Positions 1 through 7,568 of a stretch of DNA of 64,000 nucleotides are shown here, one piece after another; within the stretch, counting starts at the first letter, position 1; each line of letters opens with the position of its first letter. The stretch is taken from positions 66,422-130,421 of the forward strand of contig DUAT01000171.1 of the NCBI GenBank assembly GCA_012960755.1. The letters run 5' to 3'. The DNA is from Gammaproteobacteria bacterium. GTDB taxonomy: Bacteria > Pseudomonadota > Gammaproteobacteria > Pseudomonadales > Azotimanducaceae_A. The translations under genes were made by a program, and so were the position numbers. The notes under the pieces were generated by a model. The model was not told where the DNA came from, ran no database searches, and was given only the letters and a program-made list of their open reading frames with translations.

Positions 1-2
1 TA

Positions 3-77
3 GGTAGCCTGGACCAACCAGAAGCGTTCAAACCAACAATGGATGTTATGGAAGATACCAGGTTACCCTGGGCTTAG
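3..77 (+). CDS. C-terminal end of a GFA-family (CENP-V/GFA) protein, partial
   Basis: The frame starting at base 3 stays open to a TAG at 75-77 and reads GSLDQPEAFKPT followed by MDVMEDTRLPWA. A 'G-x-LD-x-P-x-x-F-x-P' turn followed by an acidic strand ending in 'PW' is what I know from the tail of glutathione-dependent formaldehyde-activating (GFA) domain proteins, small zinc-binding proteins. Only 24 residues lie in the window, so the zinc-ligand cysteines are outside it. The gene is convergent with the zinc-ribbon gene that follows. The assignment rests on a short tail and could be wrong. Confidence 0.4.
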   Translation, partial: GSLDQPEAFKPTMDVMEDTRLPWA

Positions 78-92
78 CTGCCTGATTGAAGC

Positions 93-404
93 CTAACCGA
101 ACGGTATGGTAAATCCGTTCGCCATTGAAATCAGGGCATCTGCCTCTACACCACCTTTCAGCCTCTCAAGCTCACCGCCATCGAGCCAGACGCCCTGGCA
201 CTTCGGGCAACGATCGACAACGATCATATGAGCGATTTCCTTGTTCATTGCCTCACCGTCTATCGGGCAGGGTTGGGTAGTTTCACCTTTAGCCGCGACC
301 AGTAGTGCCATTTCATGTTCGCAGGGCTCACAAATCGGTTTGTCGTCTTGTTTGTGTCGAGTCTTTCTCCCACATCGATCGCAGGCTTCACCGAATAATG
401 CCAT
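93..404 (-). CDS. Small zinc-ribbon protein (zf-TFIIB type)
   Basis: This is a 103-residue cytoplasmic protein with no signal peptide. It has two cysteine pairs near the N-terminus (CDRC at about 8-11 and CEPC at about 25-28). A second unit follows: a CPIDG knuckle, then RCPKCQGVWLDGGEL. The 'C-x-x-C-x-G-x-W-L-D-x-G-E-L' pattern is the signature of the TFIIB-type zinc-finger domain of small bacterial proteins whose function is unknown. The gene lies 48 bp downstream of the esterase gene on the same strand and may be co-transcribed with it. A second protein of this class is encoded at 51734-52120. Binding of zinc is an inference from the cysteines. Confidence 0.8.
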   Translation of the reverse strand: MALFGEACDRCGRKTRHKQDDKPICEPCEHEMALLVAAKGETTQPCPIDGEAMNKEIAHMIVVDRCPKCQGVWLDGGELERLKGGVEADALISMANGFTIPFG

Positions 405-452
405 CTTGATTCCTTTTTTGTGTGTGTGTGATTTTCTGATTGTTACTTGCTG

Positions 453-1511
453 TTATTCTGCTGTCAATTGCCTGACAAAGACCGCGATGCCTTCCAGCGC
501 GTCGACTGCCTCGGGTAGCTCCGGTCCGAATCCCTGGAAAACGTGCACCATTGTTGGCCAGACCTGCAGTTCAACCTTACTACCACTGACAATTCCTTTG
601 TTGGTGTATCGCTGGCTGTCATCGAACAGCATTTCATGCCTGCTGACCTGAAGCAAGGTGGGTGGCAGATTAGACAGATCCCCGAGCAACGGTGAAAGTT
701 CAGGGTCATTCACTGGTTTACCGTTGGAAAAACGTGAAACGATGGCGATAACAAATTTTGGGACTTTAATAAACACTCCCAGACCCGGACCCAGGAATGG
801 ATCGGTTTCGAGATTAGTCTTCCAACTGGGGCTGTTGAGTGAAGAATCCGTCAGGGGCGCCAATCCAATTGCACCGGTTGCTGGTGTTAGTCCATTGTCC
901 CTGGCCCAGGCAATAACCGCCAGGGTCATATTCCCTCCGGCAGAATCTCCAGCGACGAACAAATGTTCGGGTGCGGATTGACCCTCTGGCCCGTTGTTGA
1001 GTATCCAGCGGTATGCTGTTCTCGCGTCCTCGTGACAGTGAATTGTCTTGTACTCGGGTTGCATCCGATAGTCGATTGCCAGAACTGCCGAACCGGATCG
1101 TCGAGAGATTTCTGACGTGATGTATCTGTGGCTGGTGGGACTGCCAACCCGAAAAGCGCCACCATGCAGATAGAGCAGCCTTTGTTTCGGATCTGCACCT
1201 TCGGCCATCACCCATTCCCCGGGTATGCCGTCAACATCAACTGGCGTAACCACGGCATCAACATCTTTGCCGAAAAGCTCCTCCATCTGAATTCTTGCTG
1301 CCCTGGTACTGAGTCGACTCCCTTCGCGATGGTATTTTTCCAGAATCTTCAAGACATCCTGATGTTGCGGGCTGACTTCCGATGCAGGCTTAACCAACGG
1401 CGCTACCGGCGTATCGTACTGGCTCATATCCGGTGCCCGATAGAGATAAGCCAGAAAGATAACAATAGCGACATCGACTGCAAGAAAGAGGAGAAGAATA
1501 GTCATAGGCAT
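453..1511 (-). CDS. Alpha/beta hydrolase of the hormone-sensitive-lipase family (esterase)
   Basis: An alpha/beta-hydrolase-3 type esterase of about 352 residues, expected to cleave short- or medium-chain carboxylic esters. The oxyanion-hole motif HGGA is at about 116-119 and the nucleophile elbow GDSAGG at about 188-193. A candidate acid is in the HEMLFDD segment near 297, and the catalytic His is in MVHVF near 323, so the triad is complete. A hydrophobic stretch at residues 3-22 looks like an N-terminal membrane anchor or uncleaved signal, suggesting an enzyme facing the periplasm. I prefer the ATG at 1511 to the TTG three codons upstream because an AGGTT stands at a better distance. The substrate cannot be told from sequence. 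Confidence 0.88.
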   Translation of the reverse strand: MPMTILLLFLAVDVAIVIFLAYLYRAPDMSQYDTPVAPLVKPASEVSPQHQDVLKILEKYHREGSRLSTRAARIQMEELFGKDVDAVVTPVDVDGIPGEWVMAEGADPKQRLLYLHGGAFRVGSPTSHRYITSEISRRSGSAVLAIDYRMQPEYKTIHCHEDARTAYRWILNNGPEGQSAPEHLFVAGDSAGGNMTLAVIAWARDNGLTPATGAIGLAPLTDSSLNSPSWKTNLETDPFLGPGLGVFIKVPKFVIAIVSRFSNGKPVNDPELSPLLGDLSNLPPTLLQVSRHEMLFDDSQRYTNKGIVSGSKVELQVWPTMVHVFQGFGPELPEAVDALEGIAVFVRQLTAE

Positions 1512-1597
1512 ACTGTTCAACCTGTGTTTTGGGCTAAGTTACACAGGACTGCAGGACTCTGCAATCTTCCGGTTAGTTCTTCTGGCTGAACCTCCTA

Positions 1598-1626
1598 TTG
1601 AAAAGAAGATCGACATTCGCTAGTAT
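1598..1626 (+). promoter_or_regulatory. Sigma-70 promoter of the tRNA-Ala gene
   Basis: A TTGAAA -35 box (1598-1603) and a TAGTAT -10 box (1621-1626) are separated by exactly 17 bp. The expected start point is near 1633, about 9 bp before the mature tRNA. The stretch after the -10 box (CACGCCCTC) is GC-rich, as in the discriminators of stringently controlled stable-RNA promoters. Stringent control is an inference from that resemblance. Confidence 0.6.
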
Positions 1627-1641
1627 TCACGCCCTCTGATT

Positions 1642-1717
1642 GGGGCTATAGCTCAGCTGGGAGAGCGCAACACTGGCAGTGTTGAGGTCCGCGGTTCGAT
1701 CCCGCGTAGCTCCACCA
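1642..1717 (+). tRNA. tRNA-Ala (anticodon GGC)
   Basis: A 76-nt tRNA with all four arms visible. The acceptor stem GGGGCTA pairs with TAGCTCC (one G-U), the D stem is GCTC/GAGC, and the anticodon stem CAACA/TGTTG closes the loop CTGGCAG with anticodon GGC. The T arm contains GGTTCGATCC. Discriminator A and CCA are encoded. GGC reads GCC/GCU alanine codons. It stands alone rather than in an rRNA operon or tRNA cluster. The sequence immediately 3' begins a stretch of decayed genes (1834-4419), but no duplicate of the tRNA 3' end (attachment-site repeat) was seen in the window. Confidence 0.97.
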
Positions 1718-1833
1718 AACCTACTGCGTCTGCGGTTGGTTCTTTGACAACGATTGTCCACGACTCTCTGGCCCCGTACGATCCCACATGGCTTCATATT
1801 TTGAATCTTTGCTGAATCGCTCTTTGAATTCTC

Positions 1834-2148
1834 CTAAAAATACAATCGAAACCGCAGCCCAACAACCCAACTATGGTCTTCATCAGGGTTTAGGGCCGGG
1901 TTTCTAATGTACTGAATGTCGGGCGAAATCTGGAGGACGTTCATGACCTGCAGGCGTGTAAACAACTCGATAGTCGTCTGGTCATCCAGTCCCGGACCGA
2001 AAGTATCTTCATTCGATTCGCTCCAGTTGAAGCCCAAACCAAACAGGCTAATTTTGTTACCCCAGTGATAGCTGACACCGGTACTGAGCGATTTCTGCAG
2101 CAGGGTACCGCCGTCTTCGGCGTAGCCGGGCGGTTTGGTAGAACTCAT
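1834..2148 (-). pseudogene. C-terminal remnant of an OprB-type carbohydrate porin
   Basis: The 104-residue frame has no signal peptide. It reads like the last strands of an outer-membrane porin: alternating beta strands, then LQISPDIQYIRNPALNPD, then a closing VVGLRFRLYF ending in the C-terminal Phe recognised by the Bam machinery. 'Q-P-D-x-Q-Y-I-x-N-P' close to the end is characteristic of OprB-family carbohydrate-selective porins, which are normally around 400-450 residues. The 5' three quarters are absent. The frame remains open upstream but is cut off by the divergently transcribed oxidoreductase gene 66 bp away. It is therefore probably a truncated, non-functional gene. OprB assignment is from memory of the family tail. 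Confidence 0.5.
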
Positions 2149-2213
2149 TGGCTTCCTACGGCCCAGCCCGGAAAGAATCCTGACAATTTTGCAAGAGGAT
2201 AGTGAGGTTATAA

Positions 2214-2681
2214 ATGAGCAAGGTTACCCTGAATGTGAACGGCGCGGATGTTGAATTGGACGTCCGACCAGATATGCCACTGCTGTGGGCACTGCGCGAC
2301 AAGCTAAAGTTAACCGGTACAAAGTTCGGTTGTGGCATCGCCCAATGTGGTGCATGCACCGTTCATGTTGATGGTGCAACAGTTCGATCTTGTGTCCTGC
2401 CAGTATCAACGGTAAAGGGAAAGGTCACGACCATCGAGGGGCTGGCTGGCGATGGCGCGCTGCATCCACTGCAGACTGCATGGATGGAACGCGATGTTCC
2501 TCAATGTGGCTACTGCCAGGCAGGTCAAATCATGAGCGCGGCTGCCCTGTTAGCCAACAACAACAGTCCCAGTGATGACGATATTGATGAGGCGCTGGCA
2601 GGAAACTACTGCCGCTGTGGCACCTACATCAGGATTCGTGCTGCAAATTCACACTGCAGCATCGTTCTACATCGCAGATAA
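2214..2681 (+). CDS. [2Fe-2S] small subunit of an isoquinoline 1-oxidoreductase-like molybdenum hydroxylase, 3' frameshift
   Basis: The electron-transfer subunit of a xanthine-oxidase-type molybdoenzyme. The plant-type ferredoxin cluster ligands are in [15 protein letters not shown], and the second cluster ligands are in [12 protein letters not shown] and NYCRCGTY. The last 13 residues are unlike the family. Removing one A from the AAA at about 2643-2646 restores the normal ending ([19 protein letters not shown]) and moves the stop to 2692-2694, where it overlaps the ATG of the next gene as TGATG. So the gene carries a one-base insertion, or the base is a sequencing error. Its partner subunit is clearly broken, so the enzyme is probably not made in active form. 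Confidence 0.8.
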   Translation: MSKVTLNVNGADVELDVRPDMPLLWALRDKLKLTGTKFGCGIAQCGACTVHVDGATVRSCVLPVSTVKGKVTTIEGLAGDGALHPLQTAWMERDVPQCGYCQAGQIMSAAALLANNNSPSDDDIDEALAGNYCRCGTYIRIRAANSHCSIVLHRR

Positions 2682-2693
2682 AGGGGCAAGCTG

Positions 2694-4419
2694 ATGTCAC
2701 AGATAGTGAACCGTCGCTCGTTTCTAAAAGCCACTGCCCTCGCCGGTGGTGGTCTCATGCTAGAACTGAGTTTGCCTGTGTCCGCAGCTGCAGAAGAGCT
2801 TGGCACGCTGGTTGGCTCGAAGGAGCTGAATGCCTATATCAAAATCGCCTCGGATGGACAGATTACGATCTACTCCGCAACCCCCGAAATGGGGCAAGGC
2901 ATCAAGACCACGCTACCGATGATCATTGCCGAAGAAATGGGTGCGAAGTGGGAAGATGTGGTTGTGCTCGACGCACCGCTCAATGCGGGTAGGTTTGGGA
3001 TGCAGGGGGCAGGTGGTTCTACCTCTGTACCGCGTCAGAATCGATGGAAGTTAAGCGGGACGAATTGAAAGCAAATGAAAGCAGGGTGACCCACTCATCG
3101 GGTCAGGTTTTGACGTTCGGTCAACTTGCTGCAGCGGCGGTTCGGCAGCCGATTCCCGATCCTGAAATGTTGTCATTTAAGGACCCAAGGTCATACACCA
3201 TTATTGGTAAGGCCATTGGCGGCGTTGACAATCTGGTGATTGCAACAGGTCGATCCGAGTTTGGCATCGACGTGGACGTGCCTGGCATGAAGTACGCATC
3301 CTATACTGGTTGTCCCCGCCATGGAGGCACGGCGATCAGTTTTAACCAGGCTGAAATTAAGGCACTTCCGGGTGTAATAGATGCTTTTATCCTGGATCCG
3401 GACGCAAGATCAGGTAAGGCAAGTATGGCGTTCCTCGCTGGCCTTGCTGAACTCCAGGGTGGTGTGGCAATCGTAGGCGACGACACCTGGTCAGTGTTCG
3501 ATGCCAAGAACAAACTCAACGTGAAGTGGGATGAGTCGGGCGCATCCGATGACGATTGGCCAAAGATGATTGAACAAGCAGGGAAGATTGCCCGTGAGGG
3601 TGGAGGCACCATACGTAAGGACAGCCCCGCTGTCGACGTCGCGTTTGCCGACCCTGAAAACCGTACACACGAGGCGTTTTACCAGTTCCCCTATGTCGCG
3701 CACGTCTGCATGGAACCTATGAACTGCACTGTCGACTTCCGCCAGTCAAGACCCCGTGTGGTGCATGGCGTGCACCCGGTTCCAACACCAATGCTTTCGT
3801 TGAGCAGAGCTTTCTTCATGAAATGGCGGTGTTGGCAAACCGAGACCATGTGGAGTTTCTGTTGGAACTGATGGGTAAACGTCGTTGGGTTGTCGAAGGT
3901 AATGTCAGAGCTTTGAACACGGGGCGGGCAATTGACGTGATCAAACTTGCAGCTGAGAAGTCGGGTTGGGGGAAAACCATGCCGAAAGGCTCAGGGCTGG
4001 GTCTGTCGTTTTACTTCTGCCACGCGGCCCATGTCGCCGAAGTGGCGGAGGTAACGGTCGATGCCAAGAAAAATTTCCGCGTGAAGAAAGTCACGGTTGC
4101 CGTGGACGTGGGACCCATCATCAACATGAGCGGGGCTATCAGCCAGGTCCAGGGATCCATCGTTGATGGTCTCAGCACCATGGCGCTACAACAAATCACC
4201 ATGTCCAACGGTGTGATCCAGCAGGACAACTTCGATGAATACGAAGTCATGCGCATTGCCGCAACGCCTGAGATAGACGTTCACTTCATCCAGAGCAATA
4301 ACCCGCCAACGGGTTTGGGTGGCAAAGCGCTGGACCTCGCGATTCCTGATGAGCCCTTCCCACACACAAACTCTACTCAAGAGTGGCTTGAGCGTGAGGC
4401 TCATCGGATTGACAGCTAG
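2694..4419 (+). pseudogene. Decayed molybdopterin large subunit of isoquinoline 1-oxidoreductase-like enzyme
   Basis: The large, molybdenum-binding subunit (normally about 700-750 residues) is split over three reading frames. Segment 1 (2694-3068) has a Tat signal (RRSFLK) and the MGQGIKT motif. Segment 2 (3044-3871) resumes at VKRDELKANESRVTH, after loss of roughly 30 residues. Segment 3 begins in frame near 3770 with CGAWRAPGSNTNAF and runs to 4419 with the VDVGPIINM region. About 200 residues that normally join segments 2 and 3 are missing, and the C-terminal end is also atypical. Several independent deletions make a sequencing artefact unlikely. It directly follows the frameshifted iron-sulfur subunit with a 1-nt overlap. 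Confidence 0.85.
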
Positions 4420-4767
4420 TGGCAACTAGGGGCCCTCCGGTCAATAGGAATGGCATGCGGTTAACTTTCAAGATGCCGGAATAAGCAGCTAGATGAATTA
4501 GTATGCTCCTTGACAAAAGCTCAACTTTGGTCGAAAGGGGGAGTTTTGCAGAAACCGTTTATAGCATATCAGGGCATTTACTGGTCTACCTAAGAAGCTG
4601 AATCAAGGGTGTATTGACATAAAAAGGGAATACGGACACAGATATTGAAACTACGCAGAAACTACGGCGCAGACATCCGTTGTGCGACAGTCGGGCTTAT
4701 CTTTGTGAGCTATTTCTGAGAGGTTTGCGGTAGAAAAAGAGTGTGCGTCCGTATATAAAATGATCTG
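4420..4767. other. Intergenic region, promoter-like signals only
   Basis: No convincing reading frame on either strand. Two TTGACA-like hexamers (near 4512 and 4615) lack good -10 partners at normal spacing. A TATAAA within GTATATAAAATG sits just upstream of the Coq4-like gene and could be its -10 box. Otherwise I see nothing. Confidence 0.4.
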
Positions 4768-5223
4768 ATGAGATACCAACAAAAGAATGCCAGCATGACC
4801 TTGCAGCAAGGGTTGGATGAGTACTATGCGAGCAGGGATGATCTCCAGCACGGGCAGGGAATGTCGAATGCGGCAATGGATTTTTTTCGATGTCACGAGA
4901 CGGTTCATGTTGTGTTTGGTTGTAACACGGAACTACCCAGTGAAGCAGGCGTTAAGATGTGGAGTTTCTTTGGTACGGATGCAGGATTGAAAAGACTGCA
5001 CCAGGGCTACGCACTCGACGAATCGAAAGAGATCTATACCAGTTTAGGTCTGTGGCAGATGATTGATGCAGGGTTGAAATCTTTGTTTATTGTCCCGGTT
5101 GTGATGTTTCAAAGTTTCAGAATGAAGAAACGCTGGCACTGGTCGGAATTTGACAGTTATCTTGCAACGCCGCTTGATTCGATCCGTGAAGAATTCGGCA
5201 TTACGATAGTCAAGATTGGTTAG
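4768..5223 (+). CDS. Coq4-like protein (HExxH-x11-E metal site)
   Basis: A 151-residue protein without a signal peptide. Residues 43-59 read HETVH followed by 11 residues and a Glu. This matches the H-D-x-x-H-(x11)-E metal-ligand pattern of Coq4, the protein needed for ubiquinone biosynthesis, except that Asp is replaced by Glu. A hydrophobic segment (about 107-118, LFIVPVVMF) fits the membrane-apposed nature of that family. It is shorter than typical Coq4 (about 220-260) and stands alone, far from ubi genes in this window, so an actual role in quinone synthesis is inference. An unrelated HExxH metalloprotein is the alternative. Confidence 0.6.
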   Translation: MRYQQKNASMTLQQGLDEYYASRDDLQHGQGMSNAAMDFFRCHETVHVVFGCNTELPSEAGVKMWSFFGTDAGLKRLHQGYALDESKEIYTSLGLWQMIDAGLKSLFIVPVVMFQSFRMKKRWHWSEFDSYLATPLDSIREEFGITIVKIG

Positions 5224-5253
5224 AGCGTCCGGCTGGGGTATTGAGTTCTTAGA

Positions 5254-6369
5254 CTACCCTGAAAGTTGTCCACGGAGCCATCGCACCAGGTCTCGCCACA
5301 TACTGTCAATTTCTCTTTTAGCAGGCATGATACCTGCTGATGCCAACTCGACCGTGACGATTGGCGTTTGCTTGTCTATGCCTGCATAGTTGCCAAGTGA
5401 ACCTGGGTACACACCCAGTTTGTGAAGATGCAGGGTTCCCAGTACGTCAGGAGCCGAAGGTGGTCCATCGTAGTCGACAAGATGGTATGGCGCGTGCATC
5501 GAGATAATGACGTCAGGGTCGAATTCTTCAATCTGTTTCACCAGCCACTGGGTCTCCGGCTCACTTGCCTGAGCAGGGCCGGGATCGCGACGCGGGTTTC
5601 TATTGGCATGTTCTTCCCAATAGGAACGGGCGTGTCCTTCCCAGTCTGCTGTGGGGAAATTTCGATTCAAATCGACGCCATTCAGATTCTGCCGCTGCGA
5701 TTTTTGGTTGAGCAATCCATCAGGATTAGCGGTTGGTACAAATCGCCAGTGAAATAATCCGGAATGAAACTCATCCAGTATCCCCATCCACTTGATGATC
5801 ACCGATACGGAAGAAAATTCATCGCCATGGATGCCGCCAATGACTAACACGCGACCCAGGGGTTCACGCTCCGGAATGGGGGCATAGTCTTTGAACGCCA
5901 GGGATCTCTTTGCAGCGGTTAAGGCAGAGTGAACCAGATTTTGATCCAGACATTCTTCAACCGACACACTATCGAGTTTGTTACCTATTTCCTCGCATAA
6001 ATTTATTGTTGGATCTTCGACAGCCAAAGACTCAATATCCAGGGTGATTTCTGCTGGCGCAGGGAGATCTGCATCCAGATCGCCCTCATTTACCACAACT
6101 GACTCTGTGACCGGGTCAGTCTTGGCAGATTCAATCTCTGCCGGGGAAGCGCTTGCAATGTCTGCTTCACTGACAGCTGCTTCAGACAGATCTGCGTCGA
6201 GTGCCATTTCCTCCTCAATATCTACCAGCCCGGAATCGCTTTCTTCTACAATGGGAGTGCTGCCAGAGCCGTGTTCGGTTTCGTCAGACGGAGTTGATTC
6301 CCCTATAAACATGCAACCCGTCAGATTGAGAGTCAAAAGCATGCAAAGAAGTGGCTTCAGGATTTGCAT
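5254..6369 (-). CDS. Lipoprotein zinc carboxypeptidase of the M14 family (murein-peptide-amidase-like)
   Basis: An N-terminal lipoprotein signal ends in LTGC. A long acidic, Ala/Glu-rich linker of about 110 residues follows, then an M14 metallopeptidase domain. Zinc ligands are HGDE (His ~181, Glu ~184) and the His of SMHAPY (~292). The substrate-binding NLNGVDLNRNFP segment is present, and the catalytic Glu is in VTVELAS (~341). The domain is closest in outline to MpaA-type gamma-D-Glu-diaminopimelate amidases. The start at 6369 places the ATG 7 nt after the stop of the L,D-transpeptidase gene, behind GGGTGA; an ATG at 6384 overlapping that gene is also possible. The pairing with a cell-wall cross-linking enzyme supports a periplasmic peptidoglycan role. 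Confidence 0.8.
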   Translation of the reverse strand: MQILKPLLCMLLTLNLTGCMFIGESTPSDETEHGSGSTPIVEESDSGLVDIEEEMALDADLSEAAVSEADIASASPAEIESAKTDPVTESVVVNEGDLDADLPAPAEITLDIESLAVEDPTINLCEEIGNKLDSVSVEECLDQNLVHSALTAAKRSLAFKDYAPIPEREPLGRVLVIGGIHGDEFSSVSVIIKWMGILDEFHSGLFHWRFVPTANPDGLLNQKSQRQNLNGVDLNRNFPTADWEGHARSYWEEHANRNPRRDPGPAQASEPETQWLVKQIEEFDPDVIISMHAPYHLVDYDGPPSAPDVLGTLHLHKLGVYPGSLGNYAGIDKQTPIVTVELASAGIMPAKREIDSMWRDLVRWLRGQLSG

Positions 6370-6376
6370 GTGTCGA

Positions 6377-7315
6377 TCACCCATTACCTTCATAGAGAAT
6401 ACGCCAGGTGCCTGATTCATCACGGCGCCATAGCAGGTGTTTCCAGCCTTCCCAATTGAAGTTATTGCTCTTGTAGTGTTGGTAAAATCGAATGGCGACG
6501 AGGTTTTCTTCACCTGGATAAGCGATAGCACTCAGCTTGGATAAGCTGACACGAATGTAAGATTTGCTACCATTCACCCGTGTTTTATAGGTTTTCCACT
6601 GACTGAAATTACGCTTGTCGTCAGTAAAGTCGGGATGGTAGTTGGCGAAATATTCTCCGTTGTTATTATTCTGCCAGTCCTGCTTCCAGTCTTCGAGGGC
6701 ATCCAGTATGTCTGCAGATGGCTGTTTCGTACCCGGTGCTACCCATTCGAGAGACTCGGCCAGCACAATAAGACTCTCCCCAGCAGCAATATACGGGGCG
6801 AATTGTTCAAGGGTCTGATTGTCGATAATGACGCAACCTTCACTGTCGAGTAATGGTCGCGCCTCTGTGCCTTTAGGCAATCCATGTAACCAGATGCCAT
6901 GCCCTGACCTCTCGGATAATCGATCCCAGATATTGGGATAGTTGATGGGATATGCACCGATACCATAGAAGTCATCCAGCTGGTCGTCTTTCAAAAAAGA
7001 AGTAAATTGATAAACACCCACAGGGGTTTTCAGATCTCCCTCGAATTCTTTACCAAAACCCTGTTTACCCATGGAGATGGGCACAGACACACGGTCGAGA
7101 TAACTGCCCGTCTTAGTCCGTTCAAGCAGATGTAGCCGACCGGTCTGGAGCGCGACCCAAAATAAGTAAGGCAACTGCTGATTTTCGAGAATGAGTCCTA
7201 CGGGAATCCCCTCGATCAGGTTACGTCCCTGACTCGGGGGTGTTTCGGCAGCAACTGGAGTAAATCCATGCAACAACAAAAATACCAGCGCCCATCGTTT
7301 AACAATCGCGTTCAA
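6377..7315 (-). CDS. L,D-transpeptidase (YkuD family) with C-terminal SnoaL/NTF2-like region
   Basis: An exported 312-residue protein with a signal peptide ending near VAAE. The YkuD catalytic domain spans about residues 40-180. The conserved His is in WLHGLPKG (~144) and the nucleophile Cys in DSEGC (~161), 17 residues later. These enzymes form 3-3 cross-links in peptidoglycan or attach proteins to it. The C-terminal ~110 residues (DWKQDWQNNN..., YKTRVNG..., EGWKHLLWRRDESGTW) resemble the NTF2/SnoaL-like tail found in some L,D-transpeptidases of the YafK/ErfK group. The start codon is TTG with AGGA about 9 nt upstream; no in-frame ATG fits. It is the first gene of a pair with the M14 lipoprotein. 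Confidence 0.87.
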   Translation of the reverse strand: MNAIVKRWALVFLLLHGFTPVAAETPPSQGRNLIEGIPVGLILENQQLPYLFWVALQTGRLHLLERTKTGSYLDRVSVPISMGKQGFGKEFEGDLKTPVGVYQFTSFLKDDQLDDFYGIGAYPINYPNIWDRLSERSGHGIWLHGLPKGTEARPLLDSEGCVIIDNQTLEQFAPYIAAGESLIVLAESLEWVAPGTKQPSADILDALEDWKQDWQNNNNGEYFANYHPDFTDDKRNFSQWKTYKTRVNGSKSYIRVSLSKLSAIAYPGEENLVAIRFYQHYKSNNFNWEGWKHLLWRRDESGTWRILYEGNG

Positions 7316-7332
7316 GTCTCATATCCTCGTGT

Positions 7333-7440
7333 GGATAGTGCTGGTATGGTCAGTGCTCGAATGGATAATGCTTGTGGAAACAACGCCCTTGTGAATATAA
7401 CTCCTGTGGAAGGTGTCAGGTTGTGAATACGATCGTACCA
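7333..7440. repeat. Degenerate ~15-bp tandem repeats upstream of the L,D-transpeptidase gene
   Basis: Starting at 7333, GGATAGTGCT, GGTCAGTGCT (7348) and GGATAATGCT (7363) recur exactly 15 bp apart. Weaker copies beginning GTGGAA/GTGAAT follow at about 7375, 7391, 7406 and 7423. The block lies in the divergent control region between the L,D-transpeptidase and MetE-like genes. Only the first three copies are convincing. Confidence 0.35.
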
Positions 7441-7568
7441 GTGCATGTTTAGCGCGCTATGATACCAACAAAAATGCAATAACAATACAACAACTTAGCA
7501 ACAGTAAACTTTGCATGCTGAGTATTTGTTGATCTACAATCCGGCTGTTGTTTTCCTGTGGAACAAGT

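Noticed and set aside
241..651. 136-codon plus-strand frame over the zinc-ribbon and esterase genes
   Set aside because: It spans two well-supported genes on the other strand and has a low-complexity, Ser/Cys-rich translation without domain features.
1718..1833. Attachment-site duplication downstream of tRNA-Ala
   Set aside because: I looked for a second copy of the tRNA 3' end in the following sequence and saw none.
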